Shown here: positions 7,801 through 13,298 of the stretch, in pieces
Layout: each line of letters begins with the position of its first letter
Numbering within the stretch: position 1 is the stretch's first letter
NCBI GenBank assembly: GCA_900544385.1
Contig: UQVD01000041.1
Location: forward strand, 1-18,323
Length of the DNA: 18,323 bases
DNA from: an uncultured Collinsella sp.
Lineage (GTDB): Bacteria > Actinomycetota > Coriobacteriia > Coriobacteriales > Coriobacteriaceae
Direction: 5' to 3'
Notes under the pieces: model-generated
Databases searched by the model: none
The model's input: only the letters and a program-made list of their open reading frames with translations
What the model was told of the DNA's origin: nothing
Program-made: the position numbers and the translations under genes

Positions 7801-8176
7801 GGCACGTGCCAAGGTCGCGCCCGCCAAGGCCATCCTGGACGAGAAACGGGCCTCGGTGGACGGGCTCCAGCCCGGCTACGATGCGGCACGCGCCGCCTAC
7901 GAGTCGGCGAAGTCCGACCGCATCGCAGCGGAGCAGAAGCTTTCCGATGAGATCGCACGACAGAAGGCGGAGGAGGCTACAAAGCAGGAGGCCGCAAAGG
8001 AGCAGGCGGCATACAGCCCGAAGCATCTCGCCGGCACGGATACCGCCCAGCCCGGCAGCCTCGCCCAGACCGGTGACCGCGCGGGACTCATCGGCGAGAC
8101 GTTCGCCATCGGCGGTACCGTCCTCGTGGCGGCCGGCGTCTTTCTCGATCAAAAGAAGCGCCGCGAGCAGATGTAA
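4811..8176 (+). CDS. Wall-anchored coiled-coil surface protein with internal CAP domain
   Basis: A 1121-residue predicted adhesin-like protein. Its N terminus has a long basic stretch and a hydrophobic segment (about residues 30-53) ending SPFTAFA|Q, a likely signal-peptidase site. Residues about 80-460 and 680-1070 are Ala/Lys/Asp/Gln-rich heptad coiled coil. Between them, about 475-655, sits a CAP/SCP-like domain (INEYRKSVGL; FGHSMQFDTTENLAW; TVGHYLHVISPEIGYMGMAV). The C terminus has LAQTGD (about 1084-1089), a hydrophobic helix and KKRREQM, a sortase signal of the LAxTG type. The ATG at 4811 has weak AAAGGA/TGGA sites upstream. Intragenic repeats are present (7004-7033 and 7424-7453, 30 bases with one mismatch, 140 codons apart). 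The CAP segment is visibly less GC-rich than the coils. Role in host or cell adhesion is inferred; the ligand is unknown. Confidence 0.88.
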   Translation: MTQGKHFAAGGDHFAALPSKKIHAPKGIARLTVTAATMAAMTGSSLISPFTAFAQTGDGGTQHPAVMSPIAAHAGAASGTGAKSAAQTIADLQKAVDEAKAKEDAAKASYDEAAGPYNEAASARDQAKASYDSAVSAGTAADRAAMDEYARQVAEGKDAADAAGKDLEQAKAGLADAKADASEKDEAYQSALKAAQDAKDALDKAKADAVSATPEAISAAEQAVRDAQAAVERAQAGLANANATLADAQSKLVAAQSAKDSADAVLAAAQQNKDAADAKAAAASAAYEKAKADLAAAEAGASGPEYDAAKQKVADAEATLAAARAVQSQCESELEQVQSAAATAQTELNDAQASLSAKQQAAVDAASGVNDAQSALDAANSDLDAAKQANADAIAKLDAAKQAVKDAESAKAAADVELANAKTAKDTADAAVTAAQQKVDEAQAKLDSADAQLKQGAIGFFKAMGADSAIEIIQNCTHKDYTEVGNSLDATSLDNMLAAIPYMKSINEYRKSVGLSELQVTYKLIAAAIANANYSDVKFGHSMQFDTTENLAWNYGTDPKPQWVDQEKAFFDQAVQELYGVTGLTGKDAVDFYKTHSGIESYVNQHFKVAGYPATVGHYLHVISPEIGYMGMAVCSKGTLNGWQTDSLDTANLGWAGSGWNMNPMSVDEYEQKLTSYINGLKNAKSALDVAKADLASKKQAAAGAATTVQQKQDAADSARAGVDAAKQDVTDAQRAVDAAKADLASKQQGVTDAQTELNAAKSDLDAANAAVDTAKSTVRQKQVAFDAANAVVTAAQTKLNSAKADTEAKQQDDMDANADLAKFFQDVADAKKALDTAKSVHDAAAADQAEKATVLAAAEQKADATARALADAQRAVDAAKTDTGVAADRLTGSQTDLDDAQSNLDILTDLAAKLAEAQQREQDAVKAVNDTKAALDAAKADTIAAESLVSAAEQAKAQADAKLSKLNSIDAGAAIASGHDANADDALNALFAAAVEARAKVAPAKAILDEKRASVDGLQPGYDAARAAYESAKSDRIAAEQKLSDEIARQKAEEATKQEAAKEQAAYSPKHLAGTDTAQPGSLAQTGDRAGLIGETFAIGGTVLVAAGVFLDQKKRREQM

Positions 8177-8183
8177 AAGCGAG

Positions 8184-8222
8184 CCGGGCGTTGGATATCG
8201 GCTAGTGTCCAACGCCCGGTTT
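8184..8222 (+). terminator. Terminator after the surface protein
   Basis: A perfect 12 bp stem, CCGGGCGTTGGA (8184-8195) with TCCAACGCCCGG (8208-8219), followed by TTT. It lies 7 bases after the stop codon. The T-run is short, so it may be partial. Confidence 0.75.
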
Positions 8223-8241
8223 CATGGACAGGGAGATCGGC

Positions 8242-8895
8242 GTGAGAACAAAGGCTATTATCGTTGCGCTTCTGGTGTGCCTTTCGGCACCTCAACTTGG
8301 ATGTGCCAGCGTTGCAAAGCAAGGAAGCGGCTCTACGGAAAAGGCCGCCACAGCGGTAAAGAATAAAGACAAAAAGAAGCCGAGCGAAGAAAAGGCGGCG
8401 CAAACCTCTGGAACCAAGACCGAGGAGAAGAAAGAATCCGACGGCAAGGACCAGAAGTCCGATGACTCCAAGAAGGAGGATAACAAGTCTTCCGATTCCT
8501 CGAAGTCGGACAACAAGGGCGATTCCTCCCAGTCCAAGCAGAATTCCGGCAATTCGCAGAGTTCCGGCAGCAACAATTCCTCTTCCAACGGCGGCAGCCA
8601 GAAGAAGTGGGTTGCCGAGCAGGGCCACTGGGAGACAGACTATGGACAGGTTTGGGTTTCCAACTGGGTTTACACGACACACCCCCGTTATTGGGTAAAC
8701 CACGGTGGTGCTATGGTAGGGCCCTTTGATTCATCCGATGCCGCCTATGCTTGGATTATTAACGATGGCGAAAACGGCGGCATCGGCGGATCTGTCGTAA
8801 ACGACTCCTATGAAACGAAAGAGGATCAGGGACATTATGAACAGCAGGCTACGGGACAGCATTGGGTTGTCGATGTCGCCGGCCACTGGGAGTAA
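8242..8895 (+). CDS. Small exported protein, Lys/Ser-rich stalk with Trp-rich C-terminal domain
   Basis: A 217-residue unidentified protein. The GTG at 8242 is preferred, since AGGGAG at 8230-8235 lies 6 bases upstream and gives MRTKAIIVALLVCLSAPQLGCAS, a compact signal peptide. An ATG at 8224 is in frame, but it overlaps the terminator region and lacks its own site. The Cys in QLGC suggests a lipoprotein, though Q at -3 departs from the lipobox; secretion by signal peptidase I is the alternative. Residues about 27-115 are a low-complexity Lys/Glu then Ser/Asn/Asp linker. The C-terminal ~95 residues are aromatic-rich and open and close with GHWE (AEQGHWETDYGQVWV ... HWVVDVAGHWE). The gene follows the adhesin and is closed by a strong terminator. 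Function unknown; a cell-surface role is inferred. Confidence 0.7.
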   Translation: MRTKAIIVALLVCLSAPQLGCASVAKQGSGSTEKAATAVKNKDKKKPSEEKAAQTSGTKTEEKKESDGKDQKSDDSKKEDNKSSDSSKSDNKGDSSQSKQNSGNSQSSGSNNSSSNGGSQKKWVAEQGHWETDYGQVWVSNWVYTTHPRYWVNHGGAMVGPFDSSDAAYAWIINDGENGGIGGSVVNDSYETKEDQGHYEQQATGQHWVVDVAGHWE

Positions 8896-8945
8896 TGTGC
8901 ATCGTTCCTCTCCTCTTACATTCGGTAAATAAATATTTATTTGCG

Positions 8946-8971
8946 GGCGGCCGGTTTCGGCCGCCTTTTTT
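8946..8971 (+). terminator. Rho-independent terminator
   Basis: GGCGGCCG-gttt-CGGCCGCC (8946-8965) followed by six T. A textbook terminator about 50 bases after the exported-protein stop. Confidence 0.92.
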
Positions 8972-9042
8972 AGACGCCTAGTCTGGGAGCAAACGATAGG
9001 AAAGCAATCAAACGAGAGGCCGTTCCAAAAGAATCCGGCGGT

Positions 9043-9571
9043 GCAGGATGCTTCGGGCAAAACCGTTCGCAAATCGGTAAGGTCTTCCATCAACTTGCTC
9101 CAGCCCTCGCCCGGAGTCCGCTGCGCGGTAATGCAAAAACTCGGCATCCCTCGCATTCGCATTACCGCTCCGCTCTCGCTACAGCGAATTTCTAACACTC
9201 AGCATCCTTCGCGTTAAAAATTCGCTTCCGCTCACGGTCTCCGCTGACACTACGACACCGCGAAGCCTTTCGCTCGAAACGAGGCCTCTCATTTCGTGTC
9301 TACGCTACGCTCCGCCCAATCGCCGTTCCGGTGATTGCAAGATTGGTGTTGGGCTAGATAAATGGGGCCATACTCGCCCCCTTTATCTGCCAACACATCT
9401 TGTTTATCACCTCTCACGGCGATAAAGTTAGAAATGAAGTTCGCCTTCATTTCTAAGGGAAGCGACGGCGTCACTTCAAAAAAACGGCGCGACGTCAGTC
9501 GCTCCTAAAAAGGAAAGCAATCTCATATCGGTTTTTGAATCGGTGGCCTCACCGATTCGCTCTGCTTTCCT
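9043..9571. other. Hairpin-dense candidate oriT upstream of the mob genes
   Basis: About 500 bases with no supported gene but many stems: GCGGTAATGC/GCATTACCGC (9125-9134, 9159-9168); AGCGAATTTCTAAC/GTTAAAAATTCGCT (9183-9196, 9213-9226; one mismatch); CGAAACGAG/CTCATTTCG (9275-9283, 9288-9296); a composite 65-base fold at 9338-9402; perfect TTAGAAATGAAG/CTTCATTTCTAA (9428-9439, 9445-9456); and AGGAAAGCA/TGCTTTCCT (9511-9519, 9563-9571) enclosing GAATCGGTG/CACCGATTC (9537-9545, 9550-9558). On the minus strand, 9043-9049 reads ATCCTGC, matching the core of RP4-type nic sites. Position just before MobC and relaxase genes supports oriT; the nic assignment is inference. TTGCAA-N17-ATAAAT (9335-9363) is a weak promoter candidate for the mob operon. 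Confidence 0.55.
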
Positions 9572-9580
9572 GGGGGGCAT

Positions 9581-10165
9581 ATGAGTTGCAAGCGTCCACA
9601 CACCGTTAAGGCGACACTCACTTCTGAAGAATATGAAACGTTTTCCGCTTTGGCGGAAAAGGCAGGCATGACGAAAGCCGAACTCATTCGTTATAACTTG
9701 ATCCATCGGAGTGAATCACTCGATAATCTAGTTTCCAAAAATGATGACGGTGGCCGCAGAAAAAAGCTGCAACCCGTTTCAGGTGATTCGGACGAAAAGC
9801 GCTCGAAGGTCATTTACGTTAAGGTCACCGATGGCGAGCACGAGGCGATCCTCAAACGGGCGGATATACTCGGTGCGACCGTCAGTGCGTATGCCCGCCG
9901 CGTGATGCTTGCCGGTAAAATCGAGAAGATCGATTTCGATAAAAGCCAAGTCGCGAAAATCTATCACGAGCTGTATCGCGAGGGAACGAACCTCAATCAG
10001 CTGATGTATTTTGTGAACGCCCAAGGGCTTCCCGCGTACAACGAGAAAGCTGTTTTTCGTACGCTTGAAAAGGTTTACCAGAACGCCCGCAAAGTCACTC
10101 TCTTCATAAGAGAGCTCGAGCGGCGCTATTTCACCGACGGCGGTGATCTCAATGACCGTTATTAA
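9581..10165 (+). CDS. MobC-like relaxosome accessory protein with two ribbon-helix-helix domains
   Basis: A 194-residue DNA-binding protein expected to bind oriT and help the relaxase nick. Residues 7-43 (HTVKATLTSEEYETFSALAE...) and 77-115 (VIYVKVTDGEHEAILKRADI...ARRVML) each look like a ribbon-helix-helix unit. Residues 133-147 (REGTNLNQLMYFVNA) form the conserved C-terminal motif of MobC/BmgB-type mobilization proteins (GxNLNQ). The ATG at 9581 follows GGGGGG (9572-9577) at a short 3-base spacing, and the site lies next to a hairpin that could mask it. It overlaps the relaxase start by 14 bases, so the two are translationally coupled. Two tandem RHH units in one chain are somewhat unusual for MobC. 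Family call is by motif only. Confidence 0.8.
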   Translation: MSCKRPHTVKATLTSEEYETFSALAEKAGMTKAELIRYNLIHRSESLDNLVSKNDDGGRRKKLQPVSGDSDEKRSKVIYVKVTDGEHEAILKRADILGATVSAYARRVMLAGKIEKIDFDKSQVAKIYHELYREGTNLNQLMYFVNAQGLPAYNEKAVFRTLEKVYQNARKVTLFIRELERRYFTDGGDLNDRY

Positions 10166-11351
10166 GCAGAAAGGTATTTCATCCGAACGCTACGCGAAGA
10201 ACGTGCGCAAGTACATCAACGGAAAGCGTGCTTTGGCCCGCGGCGGCTGGAACCTCGCGAACGGAAAGTACTGGTTTTCCGAGATGGCTATGACGCGGAA
10301 GATGTTTCATCACGACAGGTCCGCGCGTGCCGGCGCGAAGAACATAACGATGCTTCATCAGATTCTCGCGTTTCTGCCCGAGGAGTGCAGCTGCAACGGA
10401 GGCAAGATGACCCCAGATGCGTGTATGGCCTACGCGGAGCAATGGCTTGCGAAGCACTATCCGCATCAACAAGTGATTGTCGCGTTGCATGAGGAAAGTG
10501 ATAAGGCGGGAAAACGCTACGCAGTGCACATGGCGATTAACCGTACCGATTTGTTAACCGGCAAACGTTGCGAGACGGGTGGGCGACGCGGAAAGTACGA
10601 ACGCGCTGCGTGGGTCCGTGAAATGGACGAGGCTTGGAATCTTACTCAACTTGAAAAGGGAAAGAAAAATTCGAAGATTCGTGATCGCCAGCCGCGCGAC
10701 ACAGAAAAGGAGATTATCGGTCGCGGTGAGTACAGTTATAAAAACAATCTGCGCGAGCTGATCCATCTTGCAATCAATGAAGGTCACCCAAAGAATATGG
10801 GGCAGTTCAAAAAACTACTTGCCTCATGGGGCGTAGACATTTTCATAAAGAACAATCGAGTCTATGCGACAGATCTCGATATCAAGGAGGCCGGCAATCC
10901 GAAGTGCACTTTCAACCTGACTCGACTCGACGGACGTTTCGCGGTCAAACAACTTGAAGCGGCGTTCGAAAAGAACATGCTGGAAGCCGAGCGAGCGTTG
11001 CCGTACGAGAAGCGCTGTGAGATTTACATTCAACGTCTTAAGAAGGCGTACTCGGCGTGGGTCGAACAAGCGAAAGCGAGCAAGGGCGTCGCCTACAATT
11101 CATTCCCCAAATTCATCGCACCGAAGTGCGATGAGGACCTGCTCGAAGATCCGGCGGTTCGCGATGAGCTTCTTGCGCGTCGCGGTTACGCAAGGGAGAT
11201 TCGCAACCGCTATGCCGGCGCCGTTCCCGATGCCGGCGATGATCGCGTTCGCGCCGCAGGTCGAGCCCATGGTGGTAACGTTGACATCTCGCCGCAGGTC
11301 GATCGCGCGGTCGACCGAGGCGATTACGCTCGCGGAGACACGCCTCGCTAG
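10152..11351 (+). CDS. Mobilization relaxase (MobA/MOBP-like, divergent)
   Basis: A 399-residue protein expected to nick oriT, attach covalently to the 5' end and pilot the strand in conjugation. The N-terminal candidate catalytic tyrosines are Tyr14 and Tyr21 (SERYAKNVRKYINGKR). The metal-binding region reads HEESDKAGKRYAVHMAIN (about 113-130): it keeps H113, H126 and N130, but the first His of the usual HxH is Ala124. RTDLLTGKRCETGGRRG follows, as in relaxases. The middle and C terminus are charged and helical. The ATG at 10152 is preferred; an in-frame GTG at 10143 is possible. It overlaps MobC. No coupling protein or VirB4-like gene is visible, so transfer presumably needs a helper. The altered His triad could mean a divergent subfamily or reduced activity. 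Confidence 0.78.
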   Translation: MTVIKQKGISSERYAKNVRKYINGKRALARGGWNLANGKYWFSEMAMTRKMFHHDRSARAGAKNITMLHQILAFLPEECSCNGGKMTPDACMAYAEQWLAKHYPHQQVIVALHEESDKAGKRYAVHMAINRTDLLTGKRCETGGRRGKYERAAWVREMDEAWNLTQLEKGKKNSKIRDRQPRDTEKEIIGRGEYSYKNNLRELIHLAINEGHPKNMGQFKKLLASWGVDIFIKNNRVYATDLDIKEAGNPKCTFNLTRLDGRFAVKQLEAAFEKNMLEAERALPYEKRCEIYIQRLKKAYSAWVEQAKASKGVAYNSFPKFIAPKCDEDLLEDPAVRDELLARRGYAREIRNRYAGAVPDAGDDRVRAAGRAHGGNVDISPQVDRAVDRGDYARGDTPR

Positions 11352-11563
11352 TTTTGGAAAGCCTATCGTCGGTGCCCTAGCGCACTGCCATCCAGTGCCG
11401 ATTCTGCCATACTCGCAATTCGGCGAGGATGAGGAGTATGAATTGATCGGGGCTTATAGGACAAAATGTGTGTCCTATAAGCCCCAAGGATGACGATCCC
11501 AATACGGATGACGACACCAAAACCGGCATCGACGGCTCCATGGACGATTCGGATTCCAAATAG
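11212..11563 (+). pseudogene. Small gene overlapping the relaxase end, interrupted by a 37 bp hairpin
   Basis: In the +1 frame relative to the relaxase, an ATG at 11212 (AGGGAG about 13 bases upstream) opens a coding-like frame through LASFGKPIVGALAHCHPVPI and FGEDEEYELI. At 11449 the frame enters a 37-base perfect hairpin and stops at 11491-11493 after GAYRTKCVSYKPQG (93 residues as it stands). If 11449-11485 is removed, the frame continues KDDDPNTDDDTKTGIDGS... to TAG at 11561-11563, a 104-residue protein with an acidic tail. The tail begins exactly after the hairpin. Either a palindromic element has broken the gene or the hairpin is bypassed. Family not recognised; position suggests an accessory role in mobilization. 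The overlap with the relaxase 3' end leaves the exact start uncertain. Confidence 0.5.
11449..11485. repeat. 37 bp perfect hairpin element inside a coding frame
   Basis: GGGGCTTATAGGACA (11449-11463), loop AAATGTG, TGTCCTATAAGCCCC (11471-11485): a 15 bp stem without mismatch. No T-run follows, so it is not a standard terminator. Its length (37) shifts the frame by one, and its removal joins two open frames exactly. No clear target-site duplication is seen. Confidence 0.8.
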
Positions 11564-11578
11564 GCCCTGTTAGTTGAT

Positions 11579-12025
11579 CTACTTCTTTGCCGGTGTCGTA
11601 TACGAAACCGCTATACCCGCGGCAATTGCCATGAGACAGCTCGCGATGAATCCGAACTCATACTTCAAAACGTTTGTTGCGGTCAGGGCGATAATCAACA
11701 CGGTCGCAATTTGCAGAATTATCATTATTGCGAAGAGATTGATTCCTTGTTTGGCCGAAGTCGCTGAGTGAGTTTGGCTTTGTTGATTCAGGTTGTAGCT
11801 GACAACAAAAGCGATCAGTTCGCTTGATACGGGGCCGACTACATAGAAAAAGATTGCGTCAATGAAGCCTATAGTGTTGTAAGTGTTGTAAGTTGTTTCG
11901 CCGGAAAAAACAGCGTATAAAGCATATCCAAATCTTGGCTGATTCATGTATGAGTAGGAGAAGACCAAGAGCGTCAATATTGCTACTACCAGAAGTGCAT
12001 TCAGGACAAATCGTTTGCTTTTCAT
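11579..12025 (-). CDS. Small four-helix membrane protein, function unknown
   Basis: A 148-residue integral membrane protein. Start ATG at 12023-12025 is chosen because AAGGAG lies 8 bases upstream on the minus strand; the frame extends further upstream but with no comparable site. Predicted helices: FVLNALLVVAILTLLVFSYS near the N terminus; IGFIDAIFFYVVGPVSSELI in the second quarter; GINLFAIMIILQIATVLIIA in the third; and FGFIASCLMAIAAGIAVSYT at the C-terminal end. Loops carry SQTHSATSAKQ and a Lys-Lys C terminus. It is convergent with the mobilization genes, ending 15 bases after their last stop. Base composition is A/T-rich compared with neighbours. I see no enzyme motif; immunity, entry exclusion or accessory membrane roles are only speculation from context. 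Confidence 0.7.
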   Translation of the reverse strand: MKSKRFVLNALLVVAILTLLVFSYSYMNQPRFGYALYAVFSGETTYNTYNTIGFIDAIFFYVVGPVSSELIAFVVSYNLNQQSQTHSATSAKQGINLFAIMIILQIATVLIIALTATNVLKYEFGFIASCLMAIAAGIAVSYTTPAKK

Positions 12026-12057
12026 CGATCGCTCCTTCCGGGTGACTCTTATTTGTA

Positions 12058-12085
12058 ATTCTACAGCAGCCATTTGTTTTTCAAA
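12058..12085 (-). promoter_or_regulatory. Candidate promoter of the membrane protein
   Basis: On the minus strand TTTGAA (12080-12085), 16-base spacer, TAGAAT (12058-12063), about 33 bases before the start codon. Hexamers are near consensus; not tested. Confidence 0.45.
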
Positions 12086-12122
12086 GAATTTGACTGTCCT
12101 AAATAACATGCACTTTCGCTGG

Positions 12123-12152
12123 AGGGTCGCTGTTTGGCGGCCCTATTTTTTT
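12123..12152 (+). terminator. Rightward Rho-independent terminator
   Basis: AGGGTCGC (12123-12130) pairs with GCGGCCCT (12137-12144) with one T-G wobble, followed by A and seven T. It would stop readthrough from the mob genes before the peptide gene downstream. Confidence 0.8.
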
Positions 12153-12178
12153 GCACAGGCGCGGTGGGATGGTAATAT
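12151..12178 (+). promoter_or_regulatory. Candidate promoter of the 41-residue peptide gene
   Basis: TTGCAC (12151-12156), 16-base spacer, TAATAT (12173-12178), directly after the terminator's T-run. A leader of about 85 bases would precede the peptide start. Confidence 0.5.
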
Positions 12179-12270
12179 CGGGCGGGAGTCAGCCGCTCTG
12201 ATAGAATCGTCCTTGCTGTCGGCAGCCCTCGTGCCGGGCAGAGCCCTCCATCCGATGGGAGGTGATGCCC

Positions 12271-12396
12271 ATGACCGATTTCACCGAGCTCGTGAAGCTC
12301 CTGACCGCTATGGTCTCGCTCCTCACGGCCCTTGTCGGCCTTTCCAAGGCACTCAAGCAGGGTTCGAAGCCCAAAAAGAAAGGCCACCGTCGCTAA
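12271..12396 (+). CDS. 41-residue hydrophobic/basic peptide (type I toxin-like or holin-like)
   Basis: The ATG at 12271 is preceded by GGGAGGTG at 12258-12265. The product starts MTDFTELVKLLTAMVSLLTA, continues LVGLSKALK and ends in a strongly basic tail GSKPKKKGHRR. The single hydrophobic or amphipathic helix (about 4-29) followed by a cationic tail is the layout of small membrane toxins of type I toxin-antitoxin systems (TxpA/Fst-like) and of the peptides annotated as putative holin-like toxins. It has its own promoter and is bounded by hairpins on both sides (12123-12152 and 12423-12457), so it is a self-contained unit. A minus-strand RNA over its 3' region could be the antitoxin, but I found no clear promoter for one. 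It could instead be a signalling or antimicrobial peptide. Confidence 0.6.
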   Translation: MTDFTELVKLLTAMVSLLTALVGLSKALKQGSKPKKKGHRR

Positions 12397-12422
12397 GACG
12401 ATGACCTAACTCTACTAAGCAA

Positions 12423-12475
12423 CGGCTCTGCCCAGCTCACCACAACTTGGGCTGCCGTCGGCATCATTTTACCCT
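12423..12475 (+). terminator. Hairpin downstream of the peptide gene
   Basis: CGGC/GCCG (12423-12426, 12454-12457) stacked on GCCCA/TGGGC (12430-12434, 12448-12452), followed by TCGGCATCATTTTA. The stem is interrupted and the T-run late, so termination strength is uncertain; it may also be a site of antisense pairing. Confidence 0.4.
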
Positions 12476-12571
12476 CCTGACGAGGAATTCGTCCATATTT
12501 CAAAAATCAAATCCTGTTCGCGCGTGGGCGTAAACTTTTAGTTGGGCAAATCCGGCAGATTGGAGCTTGAA

Positions 12572-12643
12572 ACATGAGGGATATGCACCTCATGTCGCTC
12601 ATAAAACGTCTCCTGACCTCGAAGGAGAACGTTTTTTAGCGAC
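12572..12643 (+). promoter_or_regulatory. Structured leader of the phosphoesterase operon
   Basis: Two overlapping stems precede the operon: ACATGAGG/CCTCATGT (12572-12579, 12588-12595), and a long fold with outer GTCGCT/AGCGAC (12594-12599, 12638-12643) and inner AAAACG-CTCCT with AGGAG-CGTTTT, containing six T at 12632-12637. The stems share two bases (12594-12595), so they may compete. Attenuation is possible; no known riboswitch class is recognised. Confidence 0.45.
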
Positions 12644-12659
12644 AGAAGGAGACATAAAT

Positions 12660-13298
12660 ATGATCTGGTTTACCAGCGATACCCATTTCGGGCATGAGAA
12701 CGTGCTGAAGTTCACCGACCGCCCGTGGGAGACGATTTGGCAGATGAACGACGCCATCGTCGACAACATCAACGGCAGGGTTGCCGTGGACGACGAGCTC
12801 TACATCCTGGGGGATTTCTCATTCAAGATGACCGCCCAGGATGCCTATGGGCTGCGCAAGCGGATCGCCTGCAGACGCATCCACCTCGTCCCGGGAAACC
12901 ACGACAAGGACTGGACCCAGCCGGCGGTCGCGGGCGCGTTCACCGTGGAGCCGCCGATCTGCGTGCTCAAGATCGACGGGCAGAAGATCGTCCTGTGCCA
13001 TTACCCCATTGCCGACTGGCAGGGCATGAGCCATGGATCGTGGCACCTTCACGGACACATCCACAGCAGCGGTGGCGCGTACAACGAGTTCAACCGCAAG
13101 CAGGGCCTTCTGCGCTACGACGTCGGTTGCGATGCCAACGGGCACTCCCCGGCGAGCCTCGACGAGCTGAGGGAATGGTTCGCCGGAGTCGACGAGCCGT
13201 GCGGCCGGGTGAAATGGCCCTGGTGGGTCAACGAGACCGGCGACAGGCAGGTCGAGCGCGAGCTTGCGGCGTACAAGAGGGAAGAGGTGATTCGATGA
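12660..13298 (+). CDS. Calcineurin-like metallophosphoesterase 1
   Basis: A 212-residue cytoplasmic two-metal phosphoesterase. The full motif set is visible: SDTHFGH (Asp7, His9, His12), GDFSF (Asp52), PGNHD (Asn80, His81, Asp82), CHYP (His114) and HGHIH (131-135). It belongs to the compact class of stand-alone enzymes common in phages and plasmids. The ATG at 12660 has AAGGAG 8 bases upstream; the frame extends upstream to a TTG, but through the hairpin leader. Its stop overlaps the next start as ATGA (13295-13298), so it heads a coupled three-gene operon. Substrate is not predictable: cyclic nucleotides, nucleic acid ends, dinucleoside polyphosphates or phosphoproteins are all precedented for the superfamily. 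It is distinct in sequence from the two enzymes that follow. Confidence 0.9.
   Translation: MIWFTSDTHFGHENVLKFTDRPWETIWQMNDAIVDNINGRVAVDDELYILGDFSFKMTAQDAYGLRKRIACRRIHLVPGNHDKDWTQPAVAGAFTVEPPICVLKIDGQKIVLCHYPIADWQGMSHGSWHLHGHIHSSGGAYNEFNRKQGLLRYDVGCDANGHSPASLDELREWFAGVDEPCGRVKWPWWVNETGDRQVERELAAYKREEVIR

Noticed and set aside
6782..8212. 476-codon minus-strand frame and several other long frames within the surface-protein gene
   Set aside because: Repetitive GC-rich coding sequence keeps other frames open; products are Gly/Leu/Arg-biased with no recognisable domain.
8731..9198. Minus-strand frame covering the exported-protein end, the terminator and the first hairpins
   Set aside because: It reads through a textbook terminator and has no ribosome binding site. 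Some stretches look protein-like (RTPGEGW), so I keep a small doubt, but the region is better explained as structured non-coding DNA.
9110..9300. Integron attC-like sites in the hairpin block
   Set aside because: No integron integrase, no R-box GTTRRRY/RYYYAAC pairs and no gene cassettes; position before mob genes fits oriT better.
12397..12480. 24-codon minus-strand peptide (starting MMPTAAQVVV) behind an AGGAGG
   Set aside because: It has a good ribosome site, but it lies within a hairpin and has no conserved features; too short to support.
12567..12659. Upstream extension of phosphoesterase 1 (MKHEGYAPH...)
   Set aside because: Would begin at TTG and run through the hairpin leader; the ATG at 12660 has a proper AAGGAG.
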